Made by a program: the position numbers and the translations under genes. The notes beneath the pieces are model-generated. The model was not told the DNA's origin. It saw only the letters and a list, made by a program, of their open reading frames with translations, and did not search any database. Shown here piece by piece: positions 19,570 to 29,285 of a DNA stretch of 64,000 bases; the stretch's first letter is position 1; every line of letters begins with the position of its first letter. This stretch comes from Paralcaligenes ureilyticus (GTDB lineage Bacteria > Pseudomonadota > Gammaproteobacteria > Burkholderiales > Burkholderiaceae_B): NCBI RefSeq assembly GCF_004346225.1, contig NZ_SMAJ01000008.1:1-64000 (forward strand), read 5' to 3'.

Positions 19570-20166
19570 CTACGGTGTATTGGTTTCAGGATTATTGACT
19601 TTTTTTTGCGCTGCAGCAAATCGTAGCAAATGATAGTGCACTTGGCCGGCTCGGCCACTACGCAGCAATTCGAATGGTTCAGGGGGCGATATGGCGGATT
19701 CCGCCTCGACATAAACCAGACCTTGCGGCTGCAAAATGGGAGGCAGCGCGGGCCACAAGGCCTCCAGCCACTGATGTCCGAAGGGCGGGTCAAGCAAGAT
19801 CAGGTCGAACGGCGTGGCGCGCAGCGTGGGCAGAACCGCGCGCGCGTCGCCGGCATGGATGTGCACTTGGTTGGCCTGCAGTTTGCTGCGCAATGCCTGC
19901 AGTGCCGTCACCGCTGCCGGATTGGACTCCACCATCTGCACGTGTTCAACCCCCCTGGAGGCGGCCTCGAAACCCAGGGCGCCGGTTCCGGCGAACAGGT
20001 CGAGCACGCGCCTGGCCGAGAAATCCTGATCCCAAAGATGCTGCAGCCAGTTGTACAGGGTTTCCCGGACGCGGTCGGGCGTGGGCCGCAGGCCCTTGGC
20101 GTCGACGACGGGGATAACGGTGCGGCGGTAATCACCGCCTACAATACGGACAAGGTGCTTCTTCAT
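19570..20166 (-). CDS. rsmD: 16S rRNA (guanine(966)-N(2))-methyltransferase
   Basis: A 198-residue SAM-dependent methyltransferase that modifies G966 of 16S rRNA in the 30S subunit. The N-terminal [15 protein letters not shown] and [16 protein letters not shown] are diagnostic of RsmD. The SAM site is [19 protein letters not shown], and the catalytic motif reads LLDPPF. It is divergent from ftsY, with the starts only about 60 bp apart, and upstream of coaD. The length is normal. Confidence 0.96.
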   Translation of the reverse strand: MKKHLVRIVGGDYRRTVIPVVDAKGLRPTPDRVRETLYNWLQHLWDQDFSARRVLDLFAGTGALGFEAASRGVEHVQMVESNPAAVTALQALRSKLQANQVHIHAGDARAVLPTLRATPFDLILLDPPFGHQWLEALWPALPPILQPQGLVYVEAESAISPPEPFELLRSGRAGQVHYHLLRFAAAQKKVNNPETNTP

Positions 20167-20225
20167 GGTACGCCCAAGACCAGGGTGGCCCTTTAACCAA
20201 GTGGATGCTGGATAGTGTAAAGCCT

Positions 20226-21404
20226 ATGTTTAGTTTATTTAAAAGAAAGAAGCCGGGCCCGCATGAGCCGGCGGCGGATGACGCTTCGGCCGCTTTGCCG
20301 CAGGCCGCCCCGGTTGAGCCTGCTGAATCCGCTGAACCGCCTATGGAGCCCGTCTTCCCGGTTGAACCTGCTGGTTCCGTTGAACCGCCTGTGGAATCCG
20401 CCGCTAAGGCGGCCGCTACGGCGAAAGCTACTGAAGCCGTGGTGCAAGATGCTGTCGTAGAGCCCGCTCAGGTACCCGCGGCGCCGGGTGCCAAGACAAG
20501 CTGGCTATCGCGCCTGAAGCAGGGCCTGTCGCGCACGGGCCAGAGCCTGGGTGGCTTGTTTGTCGGCGTCAAGGTGGATGAATCGCTGTTCGACGACCTG
20601 GAGACGGCGCTGATTATGGCCGATGCCGGCGTCGAAGCAACAGAAAAGCTGCTGGCCGCCTTGCGCGTGCGGGTCCGCAAAGACCGGCTCGACGATGCCG
20701 CGGCAGTCAGGGCGGCCCTGCGCGATATTCTTGCCGACCATCTGGCGCCTCTTGAAAAGCCCTTTCCGTTGGGACAGTTTGTGCCCTTGGTGGTCATGAT
20801 TGCCGGGGTGAACGGAGCAGGTAAAACGACGTCCATCGGCAAGTTGGCCAACACCTTCCAGCGCCAGGGGGCCAGTGTTTTGCTGGCCGCGGGAGACACT
20901 TTTCGCGCGGCGGCGCGCGAGCAACTGGTCGCCTGGGGCGCGCGCAACAACGTAACGGTGATCTCGCAAGACGGCGGCGATGCGGCCGCCGTGGCCTTTG
21001 ATGCGGTGAACGCGGGGCGTGCACGTCAGGCCGACGTGGTCATGATCGACACGGCGGGGCGCTTGCCTACGCAACTGCATCTGATGGAAGAATTGAAGAA
21101 AATCCGCCGCGTTATCGGCAAAGCCGATTCGGCCGCGCCTCACGAAGTCTTGCTGGTCATTGATGGCAATACAGGGCAAAACGTACTGTCGCAGATTCGC
21201 GCCTTCGATGCGGCGGTCAATCTAACCGGCCTGGTGGTGACCAAGCTGGACGGCACCGCCAAAGGCGGCACCCTCGCTGCGGTGGCCGCCGGCAGTCAGG
21301 GTGTGCGGCCGATACCTGTTTACTGGATAGGCGTGGGCGAAGGCCTGGACGATTTGCAGCCCTTTGTGGCGCGGGATTTCGCCGCCGCGTTGGTCGGGGA
21401 ATGA
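20226..21404 (+). CDS. ftsY: Signal recognition particle receptor FtsY
   Basis: A 392-residue SRP-receptor GTPase that docks ribosome-SRP complexes at the inner membrane. The N-terminal A domain (about residues 15-85) is rich in Glu/Pro/Ala with the near-repeat PVEPAESAEPPMEPVF / PVEPAGSVEPPVESA. The NG domain follows, with P-loop GVNGAGKTT near residue 197, DTAGRLPTQ, and TKLDGTAKGG. The start MFSLFKRKK at 20226 is preferred; an ATG at 20205 would add seven residues. It is divergent from rsmD. Confidence 0.96.
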   Translation: MFSLFKRKKPGPHEPAADDASAALPQAAPVEPAESAEPPMEPVFPVEPAGSVEPPVESAAKAAATAKATEAVVQDAVVEPAQVPAAPGAKTSWLSRLKQGLSRTGQSLGGLFVGVKVDESLFDDLETALIMADAGVEATEKLLAALRVRVRKDRLDDAAAVRAALRDILADHLAPLEKPFPLGQFVPLVVMIAGVNGAGKTTSIGKLANTFQRQGASVLLAAGDTFRAAAREQLVAWGARNNVTVISQDGGDAAAVAFDAVNAGRARQADVVMIDTAGRLPTQLHLMEELKKIRRVIGKADSAAPHEVLLVIDGNTGQNVLSQIRAFDAAVNLTGLVVTKLDGTAKGGTLAAVAAGSQGVRPIPVYWIGVGEGLDDLQPFVARDFAAALVGE

Positions 21405-21418
21405 TTCTGTCGATATCT

Positions 21419-21564
21419 GTAGCGACAGGCCTTGTGCCTGTCATCTCTGCCAGATCCCATCTGACGTTCAGGATTTTGCCACCCACAAGGGGTGGCGCTA
21501 CAACTTCCCGACCGGTATCCGTAGCGATGCCGGTATCCGTAGCGGCACCCCTCGTGGGTGCCAC
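21419..21564. repeat. Three REP hairpins, one with a changed stem
   Basis: 21419-21444 (plus) has the stem GACAGG/CCTGTC, a compensated change from the usual GGCACC/GGTGCC. 21478-21502 (minus) has GCCACCC/GGGTGGC, and 21539-21564 (plus) GGCACCC/GGGTGCC with a CTCGT loop. A bare GTAGCGATGCCGGTATCC between the last two may be a decayed copy. They fill the gap between convergent ftsY and the CYTH/CHAD gene. Confidence 0.83.
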
Positions 21565-21603
21565 CGATAAAAGTTGCACAGCCAATTCAAAAACGAATCT
21601 AAA

Positions 21604-23154
21604 TCAAGCTTTCAGCTTCCCTGCAGCAATCAGGGCTTTGAAGGCCGCCTGGGCCGCCTGCTTTTTTTGATCCTGCATCGCGCGCAGCCAGCCCACGGCA
21701 AACCAGGCCTGGGGCTGGTCGGCCACGAGTGCTTCGTAGCACCCTTGGGCCAAATACAAGTCGTTCAGCTCGCCCAGAATCTCCTGGGTTTGCGCCAGCT
21801 CGGTCAACACCCGCTCCAGGGCGGCCTTGGCGAGCAGGGTCTGGGAAAAATTCAGGCTGTAGCGCAGGCGTTTCACCTTCTTGCGCAAGTCGTGTTGCTC
21901 TTCGATCGTCAATAGCGCAAACGCGCCGCCTTGCCCCTCGATTTGCCTGAGCCATTTGTTCAGCACGGCCGCCAGCGCCTTTTTAAGGGGCTTGGCTTGC
22001 GCTGGCAGGCTTTGAGGCATCGCCCCGGCGGTTATTCTCGCTGGCGCAATGACACCTTCAAGCAAATTCAATAGCAGGATCTGAAATGAAGCGCGGCCCG
22101 CCAGCGCAGCCGAATGGTCGGGCGTATGGGTTTGTGCCGCAGGCAGGGTACAGGCCGGCATGCCCGCCCGTTCGATGAGAGGCGCAACGGTATAACGGAC
22201 CACATCGTCGTCGCGTGTCTGGCCGAAAGCGCTGAAATGCCGGCGCACCTGGGCTTCGGTTCGCGGCGCCACGGGTGGGATCCAATCCCGATACAGACGC
22301 CAGCATGAGCGCAGGCGGCGTATGCCTACCCGCAATTGATGAACGTGTTCGGCGCGCAGCGTCTCGTCTGCCAGGGCGCTGTCAACGCCCGCGACGAAGG
22401 CAGCGTTGCGGATGATTTGATTAAGGCATTCGTCAGCGCAGGCCAGGTAGGCCTGGGCGGCCGACATGGCGGGTTTAAGGCGGGGTATGGCCGCTCGCTG
22501 CGGCTTGATGAAATGTTCGGCGGCGAGCGTGGCGGGCGATGACGAATCATCGGCGCCGGCAGCCGGCTGGGCTTGCGCCGCGATGGCTAGGGCGTCGCCC
22601 CTTTCCGCTTTGCTTCTCAGATCCAGGATCAGGCCGTATTTTCGTGTCCATTTCCGGCCCAGGATGAACAGGCTGCGGATGTTTCCTTTGAGCAGTTCGA
22701 ATTCAATTTCACTGATGGGCAGCTCAAGGCCGCCGGCGCAAATCACGCCTTGGTCATAAGCCAGCTCCACCACCCCCGAGGGTGTCGGGATCTTCCGCAC
22801 CAGGCGCTTGACCCGAGTCTCATAGCGCAGCGCCAGGGGGTGCTTGAGCCGGGAAAAAATGGCCGACAGATCGCTGCCCTCGTAAAACGATAAATCCAGT
22901 GTCGGCGTGCTGCGCGGCTGGTTGATTTCAATACGGGACAAGGCGTCCGCGCCCGGCGCCTTCAGGGTTTGTATCCACTGCTCGCCTTCCAGGCGCAGCC
23001 GCAGCGAAATCCTGGCTTGCGCCAGTTCGCGCCCGGCCGTATCGAAATATAGTGCATGCAAGGCGATTTCGTCGGCCTGCTGGCTGCGCAACTCCTGTTC
23101 GATTGCCGTGCGTGCGTTGGCCGGGACGTGTAGTTTGAGTTCTCGTTCTTCCAT
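21604..23154 (-). CDS. CYTH and CHAD domain-containing protein
   Basis: A two-domain protein of about 516 residues. The N-terminal CYTH (triphosphate tunnel) domain starts with the ExExK motif in EERELKL, residues 2-8. The C-terminal CHAD domain is alpha-helical and His/Arg-rich (HQLRVGIRRLRSCWRLYRDW, then LRKKVKRLRYSLNF), a module known to bind polyphosphate. CYTH-CHAD fusions act as inorganic triphosphatases in relatives. ATG 23154 places the CYTH motif at the N-terminus; ATG 23199 would add 15 residues. It stands alone, convergent with ftsY. Confidence 0.92.
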   Translation of the reverse strand: MEERELKLHVPANARTAIEQELRSQQADEIALHALYFDTAGRELAQARISLRLRLEGEQWIQTLKAPGADALSRIEINQPRSTPTLDLSFYEGSDLSAIFSRLKHPLALRYETRVKRLVRKIPTPSGVVELAYDQGVICAGGLELPISEIEFELLKGNIRSLFILGRKWTRKYGLILDLRSKAERGDALAIAAQAQPAAGADDSSSPATLAAEHFIKPQRAAIPRLKPAMSAAQAYLACADECLNQIIRNAAFVAGVDSALADETLRAEHVHQLRVGIRRLRSCWRLYRDWIPPVAPRTEAQVRRHFSAFGQTRDDDVVRYTVAPLIERAGMPACTLPAAQTHTPDHSAALAGRASFQILLLNLLEGVIAPARITAGAMPQSLPAQAKPLKKALAAVLNKWLRQIEGQGGAFALLTIEEQHDLRKKVKRLRYSLNFSQTLLAKAALERVLTELAQTQEILGELNDLYLAQGCYEALVADQPQAWFAVGWLRAMQDQKKQAAQAAFKALIAAGKLKA

Positions 23155-23256
23155 GTTCGCCGCTGGGCTGCCTGTGGGTGCAACATTAAGGGTTTGCATG
23201 GCCGTCGCCCGCTGCTAAGCCCCTATGTGACGGGTATGAGACATTATTGAATAGAG

Positions 23257-24093
23257 TTATGACGTTTGTATGACAGTCAGTTTAGGCGGTTTATAGCCTA
23301 GCCGCCTGGATATGGCGTCGGCGCATTCCTTCAACGAATGAGCGATCGGGCTTTCCCAGCGGGAATCGAACAGGGTGCTGGGCCCCAGGCAGGTCAGGGC
23401 CAGTGCGATATTGCCGGAATGGTCGAAAACCGGTATGGAAAACGCATCGATGCCAGGCAGCGGGTTTCCTAGCGCACGGGCTAGGCCATGAGCCCTGATA
23501 TCGGCCAATAGCGTCTTCATGGCCTCGGCGCTGGGTTGGTGCTGACCAATGCTGGTGACCACGGCGGTGTCGCCCGCTTCCCGCTCGATGTAATGCTGGG
23601 CGATTTTGGGCGGCAGCCACGCGGCGAAGACGTGGCCCGTGGCCGTATGCAGCATCGACATGACGGTCCCTTTGCGCATGTTCACGTGCACCGGATAGCT
23701 GGCTTCGCAGATATGAATCATGGTCGGACCGTGCGAGCCCAGAACGGCAATGGCCAGCGTGTGTCCGATCTGGCTGGCCAACTGATCGACGTAGGGCAGG
23801 GCGATGCGCACCGGATCCAGCCGCTGCAGGCTGACCAGGCCCATCTGCAGGGCGAAAGGGCCCAGTTCGTATTGGCCCGTAGCCCTATTCTGCTGCACCA
23901 GGCCTACACGCACGAAACTGACCAGATAGGGGTGCGCCTTGGCCGAGGTCATGCCCGCGCGCGTCGCCAGATCACGCAAAGTAAGCGGCACGCCCGCATC
24001 GACCAGGCCGGCCAAGAGGGGGAACCCGGTTTCCACAGACTGGATGCTGCGCCGCCCGTCGTTGGGCGGGGCTGGAATTTTTTGGTCGGCCAT
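23257..24093 (-). CDS. IclR-family transcriptional regulator
   Basis: An IclR-type regulator of about 278 residues. The N-terminal winged HTH (SIQSVETGFPLLAGLVDAGVP through TSAKAHPYLVSFVRVGLV) is followed by the IclR effector domain, with GHTLAIAVLGSHGPTMIH and the C-terminal IDAFSIPVFDHSGNIALALT. Family members repress or activate nearby catabolic genes, but the adjacent genes here are housekeeping (divergent ribBX; CYTH/CHAD), so the target is unknown. ATG 24093 (MADQK) is preferred over ATG 24117. Confidence 0.9.
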   Translation of the reverse strand: MADQKIPAPPNDGRRSIQSVETGFPLLAGLVDAGVPLTLRDLATRAGMTSAKAHPYLVSFVRVGLVQQNRATGQYELGPFALQMGLVSLQRLDPVRIALPYVDQLASQIGHTLAIAVLGSHGPTMIHICEASYPVHVNMRKGTVMSMLHTATGHVFAAWLPPKIAQHYIEREAGDTAVVTSIGQHQPSAEAMKTLLADIRAHGLARALGNPLPGIDAFSIPVFDHSGNIALALTCLGPSTLFDSRWESPIAHSLKECADAISRRLGYKPPKLTVIQTS

Positions 24094-24202
24094 TATCGAG
24101 GATTCGTCTAAAAGCATGCCAATAGTACTAGGGTTTGGCTTTGCGGGTTAGTATCGGTATAGAGGCGTTAAAATTAGCCAATTTCTTACTGAGCCTATCG
24201 TT

Positions 24203-25366
24203 ATGAGCAACCCCGCCGCCGCTGCGTGCGCCGACCCGCAGTCCTACGAAATCTCGTCTGTTTCGGAAATTATCGCCCAGTTGCGGGCCGGGCGCATGGT
24301 GATTCTGGTCGACGAGGAAGACCGCGAAAACGAGGGCGATCTGGTCATGGCGGCCGACTATGTCACGGCCGATTCCATCAATTTCATGGTGACCCACGGG
24401 CGCGGGCTGGTATGCCTGACCCTGACCGAAGACCGCTGCCGGCAATTGCAGCTGCCGCTGATGGCCAGCCGCAATGGCAGCCGGTACGGCACCAATTTCA
24501 CCATGTCCATCGAAGCGGCCGAAGGGGTCGGCACCGGGATTTCCGCCGCCGACCGTGCCCGGACGGTACAGGCCGCCGTGGCGCACGACGCCAAACCGGC
24601 CGATCTGGTGCAACCCGGCCATATTTTTCCTATCCAGGCGGTGCGCGGCGGTGTGCTGGTGCGTGCCGGGCATACCGAGGCGGGTTGCGACCTGACCACG
24701 CTGGCCGGGCTGACCCCCGCAGCGGTTATTTGCGAAATCCTCAAACCCGACGGCACGATGGCGCGGCTGCCCGATCTGAAGCTGTTCGCCCAGGAGCATG
24801 GCTTGAAGATCGGCACGATTGCCGACCTTATCCAGTATCGCAGCGAACATGAATCCATGGTCGAGCGCCTGTCTTCGCGCGAGGTGCAGACGGCCTGGGG
24901 GGCTTTTCGCGCGGTGGCGTATCGCGATTGCGCCTCCGGCGCGCCGCATCTGGCGCTGGTGCATGGCGACATTTCTCCCGAGGCCGAAACCCTGGTGCGG
25001 GTGCACGAACCCACCAGCATGCTCGATGTTTTGTGCGACGGCGCAACCGGCCACAGCTGGAGCATTGCCAATGCGCTCAAAACGATTACCGCGGCGCCTT
25101 CGGGCGTACTGGTATTGCTCAATTGCCAGGGTTCGGCCGAGCTCATGTTCAATCAGTTTGCAACGTGGGCGCAAGCTCCCGGTGAAATCAAGCCAGGCGA
25201 CGACAGTCGTTTCGACCTCAGAACCTATGGTATCGGCGCGCAAATTCTGCGCGACCTGAACGTCGGCCACGCGCGTTTATTGGCTCGACCACGAAAAATG
25301 CCCAGCATGGCCGGCTTTTCTTTGACCATCACGGGTTACGATAGCGAACCCCTCAACTTGGCCTAA
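24203..25366 (+). CDS. ribBX: 3,4-dihydroxy-2-butanone-4-phosphate synthase with degenerate GTP cyclohydrolase II domain (RibBX type)
   Basis: A 387-residue protein that makes dihydroxybutanone phosphate from ribulose 5-phosphate for riboflavin synthesis. The N-terminal RibB domain is intact: [17 protein letters not shown] near residues 35-50 and later [16 protein letters not shown]. The C-terminal half aligns with GTP cyclohydrolase II but reads [16 protein letters not shown] where active enzymes have a three-Cys zinc site, so this half is expected to be inactive. Such hybrids are known in Proteobacteria as RibBX. Lumazine synthase follows 13 bp downstream. No FMN riboswitch was recognised upstream. 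Confidence 0.93.
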   Translation: MSNPAAAACADPQSYEISSVSEIIAQLRAGRMVILVDEEDRENEGDLVMAADYVTADSINFMVTHGRGLVCLTLTEDRCRQLQLPLMASRNGSRYGTNFTMSIEAAEGVGTGISAADRARTVQAAVAHDAKPADLVQPGHIFPIQAVRGGVLVRAGHTEAGCDLTTLAGLTPAAVICEILKPDGTMARLPDLKLFAQEHGLKIGTIADLIQYRSEHESMVERLSSREVQTAWGAFRAVAYRDCASGAPHLALVHGDISPEAETLVRVHEPTSMLDVLCDGATGHSWSIANALKTITAAPSGVLVLLNCQGSAELMFNQFATWAQAPGEIKPGDDSRFDLRTYGIGAQILRDLNVGHARLLARPRKMPSMAGFSLTITGYDSEPLNLA

Positions 25367-25379
25367 CAGGACGACCAAT

Positions 25380-25886
25380 ATGAATCCCTATACGTTATCT
25401 CCCGATATGAATGGTGAAGGGCTGCACTTGGGCATTGTTCGCGCCCGTTACAACGAAGAAATCGGTTTGTCCGAGCTTGAGGCCTGCGTGGCCGAGCTGG
25501 CCGAGCTGGGCGTTGACGAGCGCGACGTCATGGTGGTCTCGGTGCCTGGCGCCCTCGAGCTGGGGGTAACTCTGGCGCAGATGGCCGAAACGTTCGAGTT
25601 CGACGCACTGATTGCGCTGGGCGCGGTCATCCGCGGCCAAACCTACCATTTTGAAATAGTCAGCAACGAAAGCGCTTCGGCCATCAGCCGGGTGGCGCTT
25701 GAAACGGGGATTCCCATCGCCAATGGCGTATTGACCACGGATACCGATGAGCAGGCTCAGGCTCGCGCCGTTGATAAAGGCCGCGATTGTGCGCGTGCCG
25801 CAGTAGAAATGGCCAATCTGGTCGCCGCGCTCGAGCCCGAGTCGGATGATGATGACGAGGACGAAGACCTTGACGATGAAGAGTAA
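25380..25886 (+). CDS. ribH: 6,7-dimethyl-8-ribityllumazine synthase
   Basis: A 168-residue enzyme that condenses dihydroxybutanone phosphate with the ribitylamino-uracil to lumazine. Core motifs are [24 protein letters not shown] and [21 protein letters not shown], with a substrate-site [10 protein letters not shown]. The C-terminus is extended by a highly acidic tail ([14 protein letters not shown]) after the normal end of the domain, about 13-15 residues beyond typical length. AGGACG precedes the ATG. The nusB start lies inside the tail coding sequence, so the genes overlap by 11 bp. Confidence 0.97.
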   Translation: MNPYTLSPDMNGEGLHLGIVRARYNEEIGLSELEACVAELAELGVDERDVMVVSVPGALELGVTLAQMAETFEFDALIALGAVIRGQTYHFEIVSNESASAISRVALETGIPIANGVLTTDTDEQAQARAVDKGRDCARAAVEMANLVAALEPESDDDDEDEDLDDEE

Positions 25887-26376
25887 AACCCATAGCGGCT
25901 CGGCGCAGCGGGCGAATTCGCGCAGCGCGCGCCGCCGTGCGCGCGAATTCGCCTTGCAGGGTGTGTATGCCTGGCTGTTGCGCGCCGAAGAGGGCAATCA
26001 GGAAGCCGGCGCCATCGACGCCCACATTCGCGATGACGAGGAGTTCCCAGAGGCCGACGCAACCTGGTTCAAGACGCTGCTCCACGGGGTGCTGGCCGAG
26101 GCTCCGGGTTTGCGCGAACGCTTTGTTCCCTATATCGACCGGCCGCTTGCCGAGCTCTCGCCTATTGAACACGGCATTTTGCTGATAGGCAGTTTCGAGC
26201 TTATCCACCATGTCGAAGTCCCCTATAAAGTGGCCATCAACGAAGCGGTGGAGCTGGCCAAGTCGTTCGGCGGGACCGACGGCTTCAAGTTCGTCAATGG
26301 CGTTCTCGATAAACTGGCGGCCGACGTTCGCACCGCCGAGGTTGGGGCGGCCGCCGCTCGGCGCTCGAGCCCTTAA
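25876..26376 (+). CDS. nusB: Transcription antitermination protein NusB
   Basis: A 166-residue RNA-binding factor of the rRNA antitermination complex with NusE (S10). The basic N-terminus ([19 protein letters not shown]) is followed by all-helical NusB segments, [21 protein letters not shown] and [31 protein letters not shown] 25876 is chosen because its N-terminus resembles betaproteobacterial NusB; the earlier in-frame ATGs read the ribH acidic tail in another frame. It is between ribH and thiL, the usual order. Confidence 0.96.
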   Translation: MKSKTHSGSAQRANSRSARRRAREFALQGVYAWLLRAEEGNQEAGAIDAHIRDDEEFPEADATWFKTLLHGVLAEAPGLRERFVPYIDRPLAELSPIEHGILLIGSFELIHHVEVPYKVAINEAVELAKSFGGTDGFKFVNGVLDKLAADVRTAEVGAAAARRSSP

Positions 26377-26396
26377 GCCAAACTGACGAGGGCGAG

Positions 26397-27356
26397 TTGG
26401 GTAACGAGTTCGATCTGATCGCCACCTATTTTTCGCGTCCTGCGCCGCCTCAGTTTCTGGGGGTGGGCGACGACTGTGCGCTATTGCCTGTGGCCCCTGG
26501 CATGCAGTTGGCAACCAGCACTGACCTGCTGATCGAAGGCCGGCATTTTTTTGCCGATGTCGACCCGCGCGCGTTGGGCCACAAAGCGTTGGCCGTCAAT
26601 TTGTCGGATCTGGCCGCCATGGGCGCCCAGCCGCTCGCCTGCTTGCTGGGGCTGTCCATACCGCGTGTCGAGCCTGCCTGGCTAAAGGCGTTTTCCGAGG
26701 GATTTTACGCATTGGCTGATGCGGCGTCCTGCCCGCTTATCGGCGGCGACACCACGCGCAGCCATTCCGATGTACTCATTAGCGTCACGGTGTTCGGGCA
26801 GGTCGATGCCCGTTATGCCTTGCGGCGCAATGCGGCCAAGGTGGGCGACGATGTGTGGGTCACGGGCACGCTGGGGGCGGCCGATGTCGCCTTGCGGCTT
26901 ATGTTGAACACGCTCGCACCCGATCCGGCCTTGCTGGAAGCGACGCGGCCGTTTCTGGAGTGGCCGCAGCCCCCCCTTGAATTTGGCCGGAAACTGGCCG
27001 GCGTTGCCAACGCGGCCCTGGACATTTCCGATGGCCTGGTGCAGGACTTGGGACATATACTCAAGGCCAGCGGGTGCGGTGCCGATCTCGACTATGCCGC
27101 GATGCCGGCAGACCCTGTTTTGCAGAGTCTGCCGCCAGCCATCGTGCAGGAGGCCGTGTTGGGCGGGGGCGACGTGTACCAGCTTTGTTTTACGGCCTTG
27201 CCTGCGCGTCGCGAGCAGATTCTGGCGCTGGCCCGTCAGGGCGCGCTACGGGTGTCGCGCATTGGCTGCATTACCGCGCAGCCCGGGTTGCGGGTTAAAG
27301 ACGCCGCCGGGCAGCTTATCCATCCTTTGCCGGTGGGTTTCGATCATTTCGGTTGA
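26397..27356 (+). CDS. thiL: Thiamine-monophosphate kinase
   Basis: A 319-residue ATP-dependent kinase that makes thiamine diphosphate from thiamine monophosphate. Family features: GNEFDLIATYF at the start, VGDDCALL, TSTDLLIEGRHF with the metal-binding Asp, KALAVNLSDLAAMGAQPL, GGDTTRS, and later ALDISDGLVQDLGHIL. The start is a TTG at 26397; no ATG is found until after the conserved N-terminal motifs, so the weak start is accepted (GAGGGCGAG just upstream). It is 20 bp downstream of nusB. No TPP riboswitch is visible, as expected inside an operon. Confidence 0.95.
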   Translation: MGNEFDLIATYFSRPAPPQFLGVGDDCALLPVAPGMQLATSTDLLIEGRHFFADVDPRALGHKALAVNLSDLAAMGAQPLACLLGLSIPRVEPAWLKAFSEGFYALADAASCPLIGGDTTRSHSDVLISVTVFGQVDARYALRRNAAKVGDDVWVTGTLGAADVALRLMLNTLAPDPALLEATRPFLEWPQPPLEFGRKLAGVANAALDISDGLVQDLGHILKASGCGADLDYAAMPADPVLQSLPPAIVQEAVLGGGDVYQLCFTALPARREQILALARQGALRVSRIGCITAQPGLRVKDAAGQLIHPLPVGFDHFG

Positions 27357-27388
27357 GTTTTTCGCGAGGCTTTTTAAAGGTGAGTTCC

Positions 27389-27913
27389 ATGTCTTCTGTT
27401 GCATCTGACGTCTCTGCATCGCCTCCTTTCAAGCCTACGGCGGCATGGGTATTTCGCTCGCCCGCGCGGATTATCTCGTTCGGTTTTGGCAGCGGCCTGT
27501 TGCGCCCCGGCCCGGGTACCTGGGGCACCGTGCTGGCCTGGATTCTGTGGATACTGGTCGTTGCCCGGTTTTCCGATGCGGCCGTGGCCGGCTTATTGAT
27601 CGTCTCGTTTGCCTATGGCTGCTGGAGTTGCGACCGGGTTGGAAAAGAAATGGGCGTGCCCGACCATGGCGGCATGGTATGGGACGAAATCATTGCCTTC
27701 TGGCTCGTGCTCTGGCTGACGCCCGGCACCTGGGAGGCCCAGTCGCTGGCGTTTATTTTGTTCAGAGCCTTCGACATCGCCAAGCCGCCACCCATTCATT
27801 TTTTCGACGCCCATTTCAAGAATGGCTTTGGCGTCATGTGGGACGATATCGTCGCTGCCGTCTACACCTTGCTGGTGATGGCGATATTGGTGCTATTGGA
27901 GCGACTGCTATGA
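27389..27913 (+). CDS. pgpA: Phosphatidylglycerophosphatase A
   Basis: A 174-residue inner-membrane phosphatase converting phosphatidylglycerophosphate to phosphatidylglycerol. Diagnostic motifs are GFGSGLLRPGPGTWGTVLAW, HGGMVWDEIIAFWLVL and FRAFDIAKPPPI, followed by NGFGVMWDDIVAA and a C-terminal hydrophobic segment. AAAGGTGAG lies before ATG 27389. It overlaps pncC by four bases (ATGA). Confidence 0.96.
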   Translation: MSSVASDVSASPPFKPTAAWVFRSPARIISFGFGSGLLRPGPGTWGTVLAWILWILVVARFSDAAVAGLLIVSFAYGCWSCDRVGKEMGVPDHGGMVWDEIIAFWLVLWLTPGTWEAQSLAFILFRAFDIAKPPPIHFFDAHFKNGFGVMWDDIVAAVYTLLVMAILVLLERLL

Positions 27914-28416
27914 ACGAGAACGATTCATCGGCATTGGTTCAAACCCTGGCGCAGCAATTGCTTGACAGGGGCTGGATGATGGCCTGCGCCGAATCCTGCA
28001 CCGGAGGCCTGCTGAGTGCAACGCTAACCGATCTGGCGGGATCCAGCCTATGGTTCGACCGCGGCTTTGTCACATACAGCAATGCGGCGAAGATGCAGCA
28101 TTTATGGGTGCATGCCGATACGCTGGAACGTTTTGGCGCGGTAAGCGAAGAGACGGCCATGGAAATGGCGGCAGGGGTGCTTAACGCGGCCAAGGGCACA
28201 CAGTTTGCCGTCTCTACCACGGGTATCGCCGGGCCGGGCGGCGCGACCCCCGGCAAGCCCGTGGGCATGGTGTGTTTCGGCTTTGCGCAACGCACGCCCG
28301 ACGGCGTGGCCACCCGCGCGGCCATTCGTGTATTTGAGGGCGACCGCCGGCAGGTGCGCGAGAGCGCCGTGGCCTACGCCTTACACACCGCCATTGAGCT
28401 TATCGGGCAGCATTGA
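27910..28416 (+). CDS. pncC: Nicotinamide-nucleotide amidohydrolase (CinA C-terminal family)
   Basis: A 168-residue cytosolic enzyme that deamidates NMN to nicotinate mononucleotide in the pyridine-nucleotide salvage cycle. Signature motifs are [33 protein letters not shown], and [11 protein letters not shown]. It is the stand-alone C-terminal domain of CinA, with normal length. Translation is coupled to pgpA. Its last 17 bp overlap the convergent pyrF. Confidence 0.95.
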   Translation: MNENDSSALVQTLAQQLLDRGWMMACAESCTGGLLSATLTDLAGSSLWFDRGFVTYSNAAKMQHLWVHADTLERFGAVSEETAMEMAAGVLNAAKGTQFAVSTTGIAGPGGATPGKPVGMVCFGFAQRTPDGVATRAAIRVFEGDRRQVRESAVAYALHTAIELIGQH

Positions 28417-29215
28417 TCGCATCACGCGTCGCGCGGGCGGCGTGGGCGGCGGCTTCGCGCCAGTCATCGCCGCCGCTGGCATACAGAATGGCGCGCGATG
28501 AGTTGATCATCATTCCTGTACCGTGGCTATCGCACCCCGCCTTGACCGTGGCCGGAATATCGCCGCCTTGCGCGCCGATGCCGGGCACGAGCAAGGGCAT
28601 GTCGCCCACCCGCTCGCGAACGCGTGCAAGCTCTTCGGGAAAGGTCGCCCCTACCACCAGCGCGCACTGCCCGTGAGTATTCCAGTGATCGGCCACCAGG
28701 CCCGCCACGTGCAGGTACAGGGGCACGCCGTCTTTGGACTCGATGAATTGCAGATCGGAGCCGCCCTTGTTCGAGGTGCGGCACAGGATGACGACACCGC
28801 GATCTTCCCAGGCCAGATAGGGTTGCAGCGTGTCAAAGCCCATATAGGGGTTAACGGTGACGGCATCGGCGTTATAGCGCTCGAAGGCCTCGTGGGCGTA
28901 TTGCTCGGCCGTTGAGCCGATGTCGCCGCGCTTGGCGTCGAGCACGATGGGCAGGTGCGGGTAGGTTTCGTGAATGTACTGGCACAAGGCTTCAAGCTGC
29001 GCTTCGGCGCGCTGTGCGGAGAAGTAGGCGATTTGCGGCTTGACGCCGCAAACGTAAGGCGCGGTGGCGTCGACCATGGCGCGGCAGAATTCGTAAATGG
29101 CGTCGCCGCGGCCGGCGATCTCGGCGGGGAACCGCTGCGGATCTGGATCCAGGCCCATCATCAGCATGGAGTGGGATGTGGCCCAGGCGTGGTTGAGTTT
29201 TTCGGTGAAGGTCAT
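28400..29215 (-). CDS. pyrF: Orotidine 5'-phosphate decarboxylase (type 2)
   Basis: A 271-residue TIM-barrel enzyme producing UMP. The catalytic DxKxxD motif is in [17 protein letters not shown], near residue 95. The length and [10 protein letters not shown] near the N-terminus match the longer subfamily 2 found in Burkholderiales and actinobacteria, not the 230-residue E. coli type. ATG 29215 gives the usual [11 protein letters not shown] start; the longer frame to 29257 is not conserved-looking. The 3' end overlaps pncC. Confidence 0.96.
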   Translation of the reverse strand: MTFTEKLNHAWATSHSMLMMGLDPDPQRFPAEIAGRGDAIYEFCRAMVDATAPYVCGVKPQIAYFSAQRAEAQLEALCQYIHETYPHLPIVLDAKRGDIGSTAEQYAHEAFERYNADAVTVNPYMGFDTLQPYLAWEDRGVVILCRTSNKGGSDLQFIESKDGVPLYLHVAGLVADHWNTHGQCALVVGATFPEELARVRERVGDMPLLVPGIGAQGGDIPATVKAGCDSHGTGMMINSSRAILYASGGDDWREAAAHAARATRDAINAAR

Positions 29216-29285
29216 GGGTAGGGGCCAGTGAACGGCGGGAGACGGAACGAGGGCCACCGGCGTGGTGGGCGTTATAAGAATTATT

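Noticed and set aside
24094-24202. FMN riboswitch upstream of ribBX
   Set aside because: The 109-bp gap is too short and lacks the conserved RFN boxes.
24128-25270. Open frame of 380 codons antisense to ribBX
   Set aside because: Shadow of the intact RibBX gene; composition is unlike a protein and it has no promoter or neighbours.
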